From Kalmanozyma brasiliensis GHG001 (Eukaryota > Basidiomycota > Ustilaginomycetes > Ustilaginales): a DNA stretch of 64,000 bases. The position numbers and the translations under genes were made by a program. Shown here piece by piece: positions 30,229-42,000 of the stretch. The notes beneath the pieces are model-generated. The model was not told where the DNA came from and did not search any database. It saw only the letters and a program-made list of their open reading frames with translations. The DNA lies in assembly GCF_000497045.1 (NCBI RefSeq), contig NW_015961950.1:124001-188000 (forward strand), read 5' to 3'. How positions within the stretch are numbered: position 1 is the first letter of the stretch; every line of letters starts with the position of its first letter.

Positions 30229-32016
30229 CTAAGGAGCGGTCCAGACGAAGCTCGTAAGCCCCTGTCTGACGGGTACGGTGGTGCGTCTGCCATCGACCGA
30301 GACGACGGTGGTTTTGGTATCGCTGCAAGTGTTAGCGATGACGAACCCTACTCTGCGCGTTGGCTGACCTCCATTGGTCGTGCTAGCGGACTGCAGCGTG
30401 GACCCGCTGAGCGGCGCTGCGTACGCCACCCAATTGAGACACTGGAAATCGCTCCTATCGAGGGAGAACTGGGTCCCCTGTTGAGCGCCCACCCTCACCG
30501 CCGGACCGCCACCTACGTTGGTCAGATCCGTACTCGCCCCTGCGAAATGCGCCGTGAGATACACCTGATCGTTGTAATCCACATACGGATCGGTGGGGTT
30601 CCACTGCGAGCTGAGGGTGAGCGAACCCGAGCAGGTGGAACAGTAACTCGTCTTGAGATGCGGACCGTACCCACCATCGAGTGCGAGATTCCACTGGATG
30701 ACACTGGACGCGTTCTGCGCCGCCATGGGCCAATAGACGTTGTTGAGCCAACCTTGAATACCCGACCATCGAGAGGAGGGGGACGTGCCCGTGCACTCGG
30801 ACATGTGAATCGGCTTGCTTACGCCGTTTTGCAGCGCCGACTGGTACTGGGCGATTTGGGAAGGTGAACCGCGATAACAGTGGAAGGCGATCGCGTCAAC
30901 AGCGGTAGCATTGCCATTGACAATGTCAGAGGCAACCTGCCAGCCGGCGTAGTTGTCGTCGTGACCCCAGATCTGGACGCCCGAGAGACCACGCGACGCG
31001 AGTTGGCCCTTGAGCGCCTCGGCCAGTTGGACCTGCTGCGAGGCGGTCATCCCCATCGAAGGGTAGGCGGCGATGTGCGAGGGCTCGTTCTGCAGCGTCA
31101 TGGCGAACGGACGGACGCCGGCGTCGGCCCACGCTTGGGCGGTTTGGGCGTAGTACTGCGCAAGCAGGGGGATGAAGCCGTTGCGAAGCTGGCCACCGTT
31201 CATCGTGTTGTTGCTCTTCATGAATGCCGGCGGACTCCACGGAGAGAGCACCACCTTGAGATCTGGGTTTCGCTCCAGCGCATCGACCAGCACGGGGATG
31301 GTGTACTGCGCACTCTGCGTGCCAGCCGTGCTGAAGCTCGACAGCAGGCTATCCGGGCTATCGAGTTGCGATGCAGCAGCATTGAAGTCTGGTGGGTTGG
31401 GAATGTAGCTATACTCTTGGGAGACGGAGAAATCGGATGCGCCCATAGAGACGCGGGTGATGCCCACACCGGTCGCGTTGTTGAACAAAAAGTCCATCAC
31501 GCGGGTGTACAGGCTGGACTCGCGGGTGCGCAGTCGATCCAGCAGGTAGGCGGACGAATCGGTCATCGCTCCTCCGAACCCATCAATCGTTTGGAAGCGT
31601 TGGGAGGTGTCAATGACGATATCGACACCCTGGCTGTCGGAACGGTAGTTGCCAAGGTTGCCGGAAGAAGTCCAGTTGAAATTCGTACCGTTCGACGGAG
31701 CGGTGTACCAATAGCCTTGTTGGAGAAGCGAGGAGCGGCTACCGGAGATGGTGGTGGGGACGTAGTCGGCGGATGGGTTGGAGTCTTCTGTTGCTTTCTT
31801 GCCCAGGGTGAGACCGAGGGCGAGACCGAGGATAAGACCCAGCAGCAGGAGGATGGGGAGGAGGATGTATACGATCTTGCGAAGACGTGATTGGGAGGCC
31901 CACCATGATGCGATGCGATTCTTGCGAGAGGGAGAGGATTGATGGGAGACGGGGAGGATGGGTTTGTCCGTGTACGACTCGGACTCGCCACGCTGCATTG
32001 TGGAGTTGCCGATCAT
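30229..32016 (-). CDS. Membrane-anchored GH30 glycosidase (beta-1,6-glucanase/glucosylceramidase-like)
   Basis: From the ATG at 32016 (MIGNSTMQRGESES) the protein is 595 aa; the frame runs upstream to a GTG but that part looks like leader. A cytosolic tail of about 45 residues precedes one strong transmembrane helix (IVYILLPILLLLGLILGLAL), giving a type II anchor. The catalytic part shows GFGGAMTD, the acid/base in LQNEPSH (E311), HCYRG, and the nucleophile in HMSECTG (E407), all typical of GH30. Fungal members of this layout cut beta-1,6-glucan in the cell wall or glucosylceramide; the sequence does not decide between them. Both catalytic Glu residues are present, so it should be active. Convergent with UTP20 and divergent from an acyltransferase-like gene. 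Confidence 0.88.
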   Translation of the reverse strand: MIGNSTMQRGESESYTDKPILPVSHQSSPSRKNRIASWWASQSRLRKIVYILLPILLLLGLILGLALGLTLGKKATEDSNPSADYVPTTISGSRSSLLQQGYWYTAPSNGTNFNWTSSGNLGNYRSDSQGVDIVIDTSQRFQTIDGFGGAMTDSSAYLLDRLRTRESSLYTRVMDFLFNNATGVGITRVSMGASDFSVSQEYSYIPNPPDFNAAASQLDSPDSLLSSFSTAGTQSAQYTIPVLVDALERNPDLKVVLSPWSPPAFMKSNNTMNGGQLRNGFIPLLAQYYAQTAQAWADAGVRPFAMTLQNEPSHIAAYPSMGMTASQQVQLAEALKGQLASRGLSGVQIWGHDDNYAGWQVASDIVNGNATAVDAIAFHCYRGSPSQIAQYQSALQNGVSKPIHMSECTGTSPSSRWSGIQGWLNNVYWPMAAQNASSVIQWNLALDGGYGPHLKTSYCSTCSGSLTLSSQWNPTDPYVDYNDQVYLTAHFAGASTDLTNVGGGPAVRVGAQQGTQFSLDRSDFQCLNWVAYAAPLSGSTLQSASTTNGGQPTRRVGFVIANTCSDTKTTVVSVDGRRTTVPVRQGLTSFVWTAP

Positions 32017-33733
32017 GGTTGCGGTCGTCGTGCGAGTATCGAAGCGACCTGGGACCTCGTTGATACTTGACGACCAGGGGTGGGGAGGGGCTGATGGTGT
32101 CGAGAAGATAGGAAAGATCGATGGACGGAGTGATGTCAAGGTGGCCACACCGGAAGACAAGCTCCGTACGTCAAAGTTGAGAATGCACCGATGGACCCTG
32201 ACGTACAAAAGAATCTTGCTTTCGATGCTCACAGTTGGAGCACGTTCACAGCCACTGCCGTGCGCTCATCACTCTTAGCTCACCGTTCGATCCACTCGGA
32301 AGCACGACTGTTTGATCTCACATGGATTCCGACCGGTGCCAAGCAATCTCGACCACACGCTCGTCGGTGTTCCAGTCTCACCGCTCGCTCCGATCGTCCC
32401 TTCGCCTTGCCAGGTCTTGTCTCCGTTGCATTTGATCACCGGGCTGCCCAGCCTCTTGGCCTTCGACCGAACTTTGGTCACATCAGAAGAAGGCTCGCTC
32501 CGATGCATATTGATCGCCGCACATCTCCATGATACCCGATTGCTGACGGTGCATGGATGTGGTAAACGGCAAGAGCCCACCTGTGAGCCTACCGATTAGC
32601 CTACCCTCGTGCAGCCTCGGCGGCCAAAGCTGTTGGCTGAACAGCGATAAGCATCACACGCTATATTCCATCACCGCACCTAGCCTACGTAGTCGGTTCT
32701 CACAGTCCAAGCTTGACCCATGCGCAGCTCGAATGAACAATGAGGCCTGATATGAGTTGTACGTCCTACTCCGCTCGCAGCTGTATGACGAAATGCTGTA
32801 CAGTACGTACAAAGGCGGGCCAAGTCGCCGTTCGAGTTGAAAACTGCACCAGACAAACCAAATTGGCCCGTCGCACCTGGCACCTCGGCTAAGCAAACAA
32901 ATTCCATTTCAATGAACAAAAAGGGACTGCAGATCAGCAGCACGCTTGACCGGTCCCGGATCGTCGCACAAATCTCTAACTGACCCAGCTGCTCGGCGCG
33001 TGAGCTTAAAAACAGGCGTGCGTACCGTTGAAAGACCGCAAGGACCCGGAATTCTAGCCTTACGCACACGCAAGACATGGAGAACGTCATGATTTGCTAT
33101 TTTATTAATTCGTCGCTTTACCCCCCTCGTGTCTCGTCTAGGTTCGCAAGCGCCCCTTTAGCCTGTGGGTATACGACGAACCGAACCGAATCGCTCAGCC
33201 GGAAATTGCTGTCTCGGTATTCTTGGTGCGAGTAAAGCCCTGGCGAGACACGAATGCAGAAGCAAACCGTGCGGTTTGACATGCTCAGACTCGCACAAAC
33301 AAAGGTGGCCCCTTCCACGCGCAATGGCAGGGTCGAACAGAGGAGTTTCAAACTGGCTCCGGACTGCGAGCATCCAGGGCCAGCAGGTCATAGTGTCTCA
33401 TGCCCACACCGACTGCTTCGGACGAGAAAGCGAGTGCCTCTCTGGAGAATCAAAGTCTCAAAGCACACACCCAGCCTCTGTCAATTTTGATCAAGTCCAG
33501 GCCGCTTTCTGTTCTAGCTGATTGCGCCCTGTGCAGCCGCATACAGCCTCCGCCAGATCTGTGCTTGCCTGCAAGCCTGCATTTCCTTTGTCCTGTCCGC
33601 CGCTCCACTTTGTCGACTGTGTCAATCTTGAACCTTCCGCTCACCAACCGGACCCTGGCCGTCGTCCCGTCATCCTTCCCGACCACGACGACGCCAACGT
33701 AGTCCGCACATCTATACGAGCCAGACACAAACC
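32017..33733. promoter_or_regulatory. Divergent upstream region between GH30 and an acyltransferase-3-like gene
   Basis: About 1.7 kb between two divergent start codons. It contains short ORFs without recognisable domains (for example an ATG-started minus-strand one at 32680-33090) and an A/T-rich segment near 33095-33120. The last 200 bp before 33734 are pyrimidine-rich, as in the leader of the GH16-like/acyltransferase gene. No RNA gene was seen. Confidence 0.4.
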
Positions 33734-35479
33734 ATGGCATCCCGATACTCGCTCAGCGCCGAGCTACCCGCGACGCGCAAGTCGCTTCAGCGAAACAGAC
33801 ACACTCAACTCTCTGTCCATCGTGGCTCACAGGACGACGTTCCACCCGTGCCAGAACTGCCACAGCAACCCACTCCCGCAACGCCCGCTGACGAGAAGAA
33901 GATCGACGTCGTACCACACGAGGCCTGGGCTGGACCCGCCGCGGCGTCGGCTCCTGCTACCGTCAAGGACCAAGACACCGTACGAAGAGACCTCTCCCTT
34001 CGACCCGGTGCCACTCGTGCGGCGAGCGACAAGAAGGCTGAGATCCCAACTTCAGCCGTTCCCTCCGAAGCCATCTACGACGATCGTGGCTACCTCACCC
34101 TCAAACCAGCCGACACGTTCGGTCTGACCATCACCGCCTTCTCGCAGGACAAGAGCAACGATGAAGGTCGACCCCGTTCTCGCCGAGTAGCCTACCTCGA
34201 GGGCCTCCGTGGCATCCTCGGATTGCAAGTGCTCATCTGGACGTTCTTCCGCATCTTTGCACCGGCCATTGTCGCCGATCGCGATCTAGACGGTGTCTAC
34301 CCTGCCACCTTCCTCGAGCGTGCGCCTGCCTGGCAGACGGTGCTGCGCAAGGTCCTCTCGCCCTTGCTCTTCGACGGCGAGCTCCAAGCCGCCTTCTTCA
34401 TCCTCCTCTCGGGTCGTACGAACATGCAAACCTTCATCGAGCGTCGCCAAGCCCTCTCGCTCGCAGGAACCGCTTTCAAGCGTCCTTTCCGCTTCATCCC
34501 TCCCATGGCGGCCACCCTCGCGCTCGTCTCCCTGGTCATCTTCGTAAATGGCTTCCGCTACGCACCCGACCTGGCCAACGCGCTGAACAACCAGCTCGCC
34601 CAACCCCCGCGTCAATGGTTCAGCCCACTCGAGTACTTTATCTCGCTGCTCTTCTTCTTCAGCACGCCTTTTTACTTTAAGACCAACCGAGCGGTTTCGT
34701 TCATCCCTCCCGCGGGGACGTTGTGGATCATCCCGGTGATTTTTCAACAAACCTACGTGCTCATCGTCCTCGCATTCACCCTGCCCTATACGGTGATGAG
34801 GTACAAGAACATGGGATTCATCCTGCTCATCCTCACCACGGCTTGGGTGGGCAGGTTCAGCTGGTACACCCTCACCGGTCTCATTGTTGCCGAATGGAGC
34901 GTTGTCTATCTCCAACTTCTCCCACGTTCGACGCGAGGGTTGAAGATCCCGCTCAATGCGCAGGGAAGTCGATTCATGCCTGCGTGGCTTCCTGGCGTCT
35001 TGTTGTTGGGCGTCGGGGTGATGTTCAAGTACCTCTGGATCTCCGCTTTCCCGTCTATGGCATGGAACGAGTACATCGCCCATGTGGACGGTAACACGGG
35101 CAAACTCAACTACGGTCTCAACCCGGCAGAAAACGCCTATCCTCGATACGACAACTGGTTGGTCGCCACCGGCGCGCTGTGGCTCATCGAAATCAGCCCC
35201 CTTGCGCAAAAGGTGCTCTCCAACAGAGTGTTCGTGTACACCGGTCGTTGGGCGTTCAGCATCGCGCTGATTTCAGGAACAGTCATGCTGAGTCTAGGTA
35301 GTCTCCTTTGGCACTACCTGACCGTCCAGCAAGGCTGGAACAACGATGCCGGCGTGCTGGCAGTGCTGTTCGTCACAGTGGTACCGGCGAGTTTGGTGGT
35401 GGTAGAGGCGTATGCGAGAGTCATGGATGATGGCGCGCTTTGGGCTGCTGGTTGGCTGTGGAAGTGGATCCGCGTGTAG
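33734..35479 (+). CDS. Acyltransferase-3-family membrane protein lacking the catalytic His
   Basis: A 581-aa single-exon protein with about ten hydrophobic helices after a disordered N-terminus of about 150 residues, and no signal peptide. The helical core follows the acyltransferase-3 pattern: it opens with RRVAYLEGLRGILGLQVL, equivalent to RIDYLDGMRGFACFLVSFHH in the large fusion protein of this window, and shares a later block (GTLWIIPVIFQ versus GVLWTIPVIVQ). The conserved Arg is present (about residue 159), but the His expected 10-11 residues later is replaced by Trp/Thr (LIWTFF). It may be an inactive relative, a transporter-like paralogue or an enzyme using another residue. Family assignment is good; activity is doubtful. 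Confidence 0.8.
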   Translation: MASRYSLSAELPATRKSLQRNRHTQLSVHRGSQDDVPPVPELPQQPTPATPADEKKIDVVPHEAWAGPAAASAPATVKDQDTVRRDLSLRPGATRAASDKKAEIPTSAVPSEAIYDDRGYLTLKPADTFGLTITAFSQDKSNDEGRPRSRRVAYLEGLRGILGLQVLIWTFFRIFAPAIVADRDLDGVYPATFLERAPAWQTVLRKVLSPLLFDGELQAAFFILLSGRTNMQTFIERRQALSLAGTAFKRPFRFIPPMAATLALVSLVIFVNGFRYAPDLANALNNQLAQPPRQWFSPLEYFISLLFFFSTPFYFKTNRAVSFIPPAGTLWIIPVIFQQTYVLIVLAFTLPYTVMRYKNMGFILLILTTAWVGRFSWYTLTGLIVAEWSVVYLQLLPRSTRGLKIPLNAQGSRFMPAWLPGVLLLGVGVMFKYLWISAFPSMAWNEYIAHVDGNTGKLNYGLNPAENAYPRYDNWLVATGALWLIEISPLAQKVLSNRVFVYTGRWAFSIALISGTVMLSLGSLLWHYLTVQQGWNNDAGVLAVLFVTVVPASLVVVEAYARVMDDGALWAAGWLWKWIRV

Positions 35480-36022
35480 TTATGCATAGAACGCTCCTTT
35501 TTCGTCCCTGCCCCGTATGGTCTGAGGCGATGCGCGATGCGGTCGAGGCAAGTGGGGCTGTGAGTGGGATGAGGACGTGAGAGTGTGCGATGCGGTGTGA
35601 GGGAGCCAAGTAGACTTGCGAGGTTAGTGGCTCCTGCTTCCAGCTCGAGACGAGACCGTGGCCCTCTGTTGACTCGTCCACGAGATCAGATTGCGAAGTC
35701 AGAGAGAGGGTCATCGAATCGAAGGAAGCGGAGAGCCCGCATCCTCTGCTCGAACACAAGCTCAAGCGGCCACAGCGACAAGTCGCGACAACGCACCAGC
35801 ACCCCAACCTCAACCAGTGCACCAGAGACACTGCTCTTCAAATCTAAGCCATCAGAGATGCTTTGCTCCTCAACTTCACGCAATCGCAATCCTTTGTTGA
35901 GCCATCACAAGTTCAGACAGTTTCGAAGAAAGAAACCATACCATTAACAAATCCAACAAAAGTGTCCGAGACCAAGACGATGCAAGTACTAAACCGAAAC
36001 CGACGACGACGACGAAGCAGGC
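35480..36022. other. Convergent 3' region, no gene seen
   Basis: About 540 bp between the stop codons of the plus-strand acyltransferase-like gene and the minus-strand CoA-ligase gene. It is CGA-repeat-rich near 36000-36015 and A-rich near 35930-35960. I see no coding or RNA gene. Confidence 0.4.
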
Positions 36023-39000
36023 CTAGGCGGCAGCAACAGGACTGATAGGGCTGAAAATGCTATCCCTGCTCTCACCATCCTCCTCCTTCCCAGGCACCTG
36101 CAACTTGGTCACCAGCGTAGACCTCAACAAGTTTCCTTCGCCCTCCTTCTTACCCTCCTCCTTCCTAGCCGCCTCGTCCCTCAACAGCCTCCTCAAAATC
36201 TTGCCAGAGGGACTCTTCGGGATGGTAGCAACCCACTCGATGCCGCCTCGGATCTTCTTGTGTGCAGCCACCAGACCATCCATGTGCGCCCTCACCCTCT
36301 TCTCCAACGCCATGCACTCCTCTGGCTGATTCAGCAGCTCCAAGTTCCTCGGCACGATACATGCCCTAGGACACTCGGTCATCTGGTCCTGGTTCCACAC
36401 CCCAAACACGGCAACATCCGCCACCTCGGGATGACCCGTGATCACCGCCTCCAATTCTGCCGGTGACACCTGAAAACCTTTAAACTTGATCAGATCCTTG
36501 ATCCGATCGACGATAAAGATCTCCGTGTTGAGCATCACCGCCACATCGCCGGTCTTGAACCACCCGTCATCGGTAAACGCCTCTCGGGTAGCAACCTCGT
36601 TGTCCAGGTACCCCTTCATGATCGTGGGACCACGCAACCAGACTTCGCCAGGAACACCTTCCCTCCCCTGCTCCTGGCCAACATCGTGCCCCTCCTCGGA
36701 AACCAATCGCACCTCGACCCCCGGCGCAATACGGCCCGCAGCACCCTTGGAGTTAGGCAACTCCTTGGGTCCCGAACAGATCACCGAGGGCAGCGACTCG
36801 GTGAGACCGTAGCCGTTCAACACGGCCAATCCCGGATATCGCTTCTCCAACAACTCGAACAGTTCCGCCGACAACGGCGCCGCTCCACACTGAACACATT
36901 TCAGCGACCCCATATCGTAGTTCTCCGGCACCTTGCTCTTAGCCAACTGCAACAGCACCGGAGGAACCACAAGACTCGCCGTAGCGCGATACTGCTCGAT
37001 CTTCTCGCAGAAGACCTCGAGGGAAAACTTGGGGAGGATGACGATCTTCATGCCCAACAGGAAAGGGTGGTGCATGAGCTTGATGAGACCAAAGATGTGG
37101 TAGAAGGGCAGAAAGCCGACCTGGACGTCCTTCTGGCCAAAGTAGTCGTCGTGGGTGGCGACAAGCGCCATGACGGAATGGATGACGTTCGAGTGGGTGA
37201 TCTCGACGCCCTTAGCACTGCCCGAGGTGCCGGAGGAGAACATAATAAATGCCGTTTCCGTCGTAGGATCTTCGACGCGGTAGGATTCGAGTTCGTTCTC
37301 CGTCATCTGCGCGCGCAGATCCGCCTCGCCGTGAGCACCAGTGACGAGCTCATCAGCATCGTCGAACATGAACAGTCCTTGCTTGTCAGAACGACCCATA
37401 GCATCCTTCGCTTGGGTCCAAGCAGCCCGTGCGGACTCTTGACAGCTGGGATGAGCAAGAACAACATCCACACTCGCCTGCTGCAGACTCTTGGCCAGCT
37501 CACCCACCGTCAACGCCGGGTTGACAGGTGCCGTCACCAACCCGGCCACCTCGGCAGCAAACACAAAGATCGGGTACATCGTGTGGTTGGGCGAAATCAC
37601 ACCCACGCGCTGCCGAGGCTGCAGCCCGAGCTTGTGACGCAACGTCCAAGCAAGACGTCGAGCTTCGCGGACGACTTGGCCGTGACTGTTGAAGATCGGC
37701 GTCGGATCGGGACAAGGCGAAATCGAGGGTCCATGGCAGAAAAAGCAGGGTCCAAATGTAATAAAAAAATCGAGGTCAGCATGCAGGAACTTGCATATGC
37801 GTGATGCTCTGAAAAAGCGATCGTCGTTTCTGGTCGTGTGGTCTCGTTCGCATCTCTACCGCAGCATGCAACTCAAAGGTGTGTTCGGCACCATCGTGTT
37901 CTCCACCATCGACATCGTCAACGACAGTGCGGGGTCGCGACCCTGTGGTGCTGCGACGTCATCCCCGCACCCGAAGCGGAAAACGAAAAATGCCGATGGA
38001 AGCGGTGCGATCCTCGCTTCCGCCTTTTGTCGCCGGTGATCCGCCCGTGTCTCGCGAGCAAACAAAAAATGGCTCTCGCGGGCATGGGAAATTTCCAAAA
38101 AATTCCCCTGCCGTCGCGATCAGAGGGGATCGACGGGAGGGATCTGCGAGGTGCGGCTGGACCATCGCAAAGCTGATCCGTCCCCACCACCCGCCACGCA
38201 CTAGCAGCCACATTGTCCCATCGACACGCCTGCATGCGTGGCGTCAAGGCGCAAAGTGGGGAAGCAAGGTGGCTTGGAACGCAGAGAGCGGAATTGGACA
38301 GATTGGCTCGCAATCGGGGAAGAATTTGCCGAAAAAAAGTTGGAAAAACACTGGCCAAGTGCCTCGCCTCCACTCCGCCTCGCACTGCCGTCGACTGCAT
38401 GAGCGTGACAAGGCAACCCCTTGCCTCGGATCTGCAGTCGTTGGTGATGGTGGACGCAAGCTCAAGCGGCATACAATGCTCTGCCAGACCCCGCATGCAT
38501 CGGCTCGTCGCAGCATCGCAACCGGCTGTGTCGAGACGAGGCAGTACGATGGGAGGAGCTGGGGACAGGGCACCGGCGGCATAGCCTGAGAGGGGCGAGA
38601 CATAATCATCAAAGGATGAAAATTCAAGCCCCGCCAAATGTGCCTTCTTGGTGCCTGCATCGCTGCTGAAAGAGAGAGGTCTCACCAGCAACTGAAGCGA
38701 GGGAAAGCTTCCTGCATCGGCCGCCGATTCCCCAAGCCGTGCCGTCGCTTCGTCCCATGAGACACGAGACTGTGATCACCACTGTCTGCGCCTATGAGAT
38801 GAAAGCGAACCAAAGGCGGTCGAGAGGCAGTGCGAGGCAGCAGTGCGAGATCCTGAGCCCATGACAGCGGCACGCTTCTGGCGAGAGGTGCGAAGAAGAA
38901 TAACGAAACGAGACCCATTGACCAGAGTGATTGGAAAAGAGAATGCTACTTACGTGTACTGCTTGCCATCCTGGCGAACGAACTGGACCTTGTCGGCCAG

Positions 39001-39093
39001 CGAGGATTCCGACTCGGAGCTGACGTAGTCAAAGATGTTCGAGTAGCTTGCCTTGGGCAGAGGCGGGTAGATCGAGGTGAGGATCTGAGCCAT
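36023..39093 (-). CDS. 4-coumarate:CoA ligase-like AMP-forming acyl-CoA synthetase, two exons
   Basis: Exon 1 is 39093-38954 and exon 2 is 37685-36023, joined across a 1268-bp intron to give 600 aa. Exon 1 starts MAQILTSIYPPLPKASYSN and ends GKQY plus AC; exon 2 resumes T-HGQVVREARRLAW, exactly where the family has its 'R-x-x-T-Y-G-E' segment, so the junction is convincing. Splice sites are AC/GTAAGT and CAACAG/TC. Motifs in order: SSGTSGSAKG (ATP/AMP loop), YGLTES, TGDVAV, VDRIKDLIKFKGFQVSP, and PKSPSGKILRR with the catalytic Lys. Such enzymes activate aromatic or medium-chain acids to CoA esters through an acyl-AMP. The tail ends VAAA, so no peroxisomal SKL signal is visible. The exact substrate is unknown. 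Confidence 0.88.
37686..38953 (-). other. Unusually long intron of the CoA-ligase gene
   Basis: This 1268-bp intron begins with a consensus GTAAGT (38953-38948) and ends with a pyrimidine-bearing CAACAG (to 37686). A CTGAC-like branch-point candidate lies about 90 nt from the 3' end. Introns elsewhere in the window are 89-110 nt. It contains a TTG-started open frame on the same strand (37918-38691) without recognisable domains. It could hold a regulatory element, a non-coding RNA or old transposon sequence; none is proven. Confidence 0.75.
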
Positions 39094-42000
39094 TGTGGAA
39101 GAACAAGTTGAGGATTTGTTCCTGCGGTATGGATGTGAGGGATTGATCGAAGCCTTGCTGTGACGGTAGCTCGCTTGACGCGCAGTCGTGGGAGGCTAGC
39201 TGATCGAGTGATGTGCCTGAGGATCGAAAGCTTCGGTGAAGCTAGCGTATGGAAGCTCTTTGAGATGAGAGCAGATGCCTATGAGCTCCGTTCAATGTGG
39301 CTGGTGAGCAAAAGAGCAACGGGCTTGTCCGTGGTGGAGGGTAGAGAGAGTGCGTTGAAGAGGAGTGCAAGTGTCCGTTGAAGTGATGGTATCGCTATCG
39401 ATGCTAGACGGGAGTGATGTGATGATACGGAGCGTTGCAAGGACGAAGGAGGGAGAAAGATGGTGGAAGGCAGGCTGGATATATGAGATTGCACCCAAGC
39501 CTCGAGGACGAGGTCAGGCGAGAGGAGGCGCTCGAGATCGACAGCCTTCGCAACCTGGGAAAATCACCAAAGAAAAAAGGTTGTGTGCCCTAAAATTGGC
39601 AATCTCTCGCATCGCCCTGACGCAGCTGCACAGGCGGAAACTGTCAGACGGACCGAAAAAAAAGGGCGGGAAAAAGAGAGCCGGGTGGTGTGAACCCTGT
39701 TTCTCGGTTCCTTGGTTTCGCTGTGTGCTCCCTCGTGCTCTGCTCGACTGTCGGTTAGGCTGGCTAGGCATCATCGACTGCCCGCTTGCCGTCATGGTTC
39801 AGGCGTCGGGCACGATGCTCGAAGTGATAAGCGGCGTGTGGCGACGCATGTGATAGAAAGACGAAGGTGCGGATGGCGGCGGGACCAGAGCATCAGATGA
39901 AACGGCAGTCCGTCCCGAGAGTCAGCTGAACATCAGCAGTCCAGACTAAGCAGCAGCCGCCAGATTCGCTTCGACATTCCAACATTTTGACTCACTCTTC
40001 CCCGTTGGCCTCTCGTTTGAAACAGACGAGGAAACAAATTGGCGCAGTAAAGGAATCTGCCGGGCCATTCTATTTCGGTGAAAGCGCCTCTTGAGATTGA
40101 GCCTCTCTGCCACCGGAATTTGTGAGATGAGAGAAAAAGATCCCCCGCCCTTGCAGCGAAGCCGATCAGCAGGCCCACCCAAGACGCCCATTTCATCACT
40201 CACCAAATTAGTCGCCTAGTCGCTTGGGTCGTCTTACCCCTCGGTTGGCGCCGTGTCTCACACTTCAGACTTGCCCGTCTCATTGTCTGGCCCCTTGTGG
40301 CTTTGTTTGCTCTCCGCAGTGACGTTGAGGCATGGCCAACTCCGCCGCAACGTTAAAGCTCTTGAAAGTGAGACTGACTTCTCGGATCGCGGTGGTACTG
40401 GTCGCTCAGGAACATGAGCAAGAGGCGCCATTCGTCTCGTGGGCTGCTCAAGTCGCCATAGACCAAGCTTCGTCCGGAGAAGAGAACAGCGGGTGTCTGC
40501 TGCTGCCCACTTGATCTTGATCTCCAAGAGTTTGCCGTGCAGCTTCAGCTTCCGGAAAGATCCAGCATGCTGATAAGGCCTCGCCCGGCCCTACTGCAGC
40601 CCTTGGCATGTGCTATCGGCTGAAGGCGTCAAGCGAGATGCAGGTCTGGCGGGCATCTCGAAGTTTGCCGCGAAACCTCATTTGTTTCGGCTCGGACGGC
40701 AGATAGTTGGCCGTATGGACCGAATGTTCGGAGGACGATGGACCGGCCTCGACCTCGACCTCGAGCGCAAGTCGAAGTCCTACATCGTCAGCACGCGGGC
40801 AGTGAGGACGGACCCGGTCCATGAGTGAGTGGCAAACCGAGTCGAGGGTGACACGGGCCAGAGCTCTAATTCAAGCTCAGTCGGCGCACCGAGATGGGCT
40901 CCTGCAGCTTCCGAGACATGAACGAAGACGGAATGGCATTCTGTGACCCGAGACCCGGTGATGGATGAGCGGATGTCGAGGGTCAAATGGGCTCTAGGGA
41001 TGAGTAATTGTAACAGTCGTCGCCTCACTTCGACCGTGGGTCCGGACGATCGCTCATTTTCCCTCAAGCCTATCCACGCAGATGGGATGAGCGCAACGTG
41101 AGATGAGATACGGCGCCATACAGTAGACTATACAATTAGAACCGCAACGCTTGTTTGTGGACGGCTCTTGGGCTGAAGTTTGCATACAAACGAGAAGGTC
41201 AAAGCACGTCGGGCTCCCCGTGTCTCGCCTTTGCATAGGCTCGGCTTGGGCGATATTAACAAGAGGCGAAGCCATTGACAATGATATGAGATCGACACTT
41301 TGGCAGGGTACAGACGAGAGAGGCCTCTTGTTAATTTAGCGTGGGAGACAGCCAAATGAAAATGCGAAATGGCACCCAGCTGTCCAGCTGCACGCTAAGT
41401 TAGCTTGCTTTCATGCCTGCAAGCCGCCATGCACGCCGGGTCTTCGCATCCCTTTGCCTGTCGGTGTCTCAAGATGGACCGGTAACAAAAGTCCGTTTGA
41501 GTTGGCTATCGACCTTGAAGCTGATAGTGACGGCAAGCTCATTTCTCAATTAGTTTCACTCTCCCTTCGTCTGGGCTCAACTCACGGCACGGCTACCAAA
41601 GTCGACGGTGGTCTAGACCGGGTTTGCAACTCAGCTTCCATCCCGAATTTCGAGCTCTAAATTTCCAGGAAAATGGCCCGCCATTTTTGCATCTTCTTTC
41701 TCTTTTCTCGCGCCAAGGAGCTAAGCAATGTTTCAGATAGTTTCAATCAAACTTTTGCAAACTTTACAAACTTGGGCTCGGTTTGACCGCCAAACTGGTA
41801 TCGCGATCAAACTGACAGAATCGCCGATCAAACGCCTCACCAGACACGACCGATGTTCTCAAAATAACCTACTTCCTCCATCTGGCTGAGCTTTCCAAAG
41901 CTGTGCCTGGTGTGTCTTGAGATTATTGCAGCCTGCATGCTTAGCTGTCATCATGATCATGTCGATCATCGCCGAGTAATTTGGGCCATCTTGCACCAAA

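Noticed and set aside
32680..33090. ATG-started minus-strand ORF of 136 aa between GH30 and the acyltransferase-like gene
   Set aside because: No signal peptide, domain or coding-like composition; best read as chance ORF in promoter DNA.
37918..38691. 257-aa open frame inside the long CoA-ligase intron
   Set aside because: It starts at TTG rather than ATG and shows no fold, signal or repeat. Splicing evidence makes this an intron.
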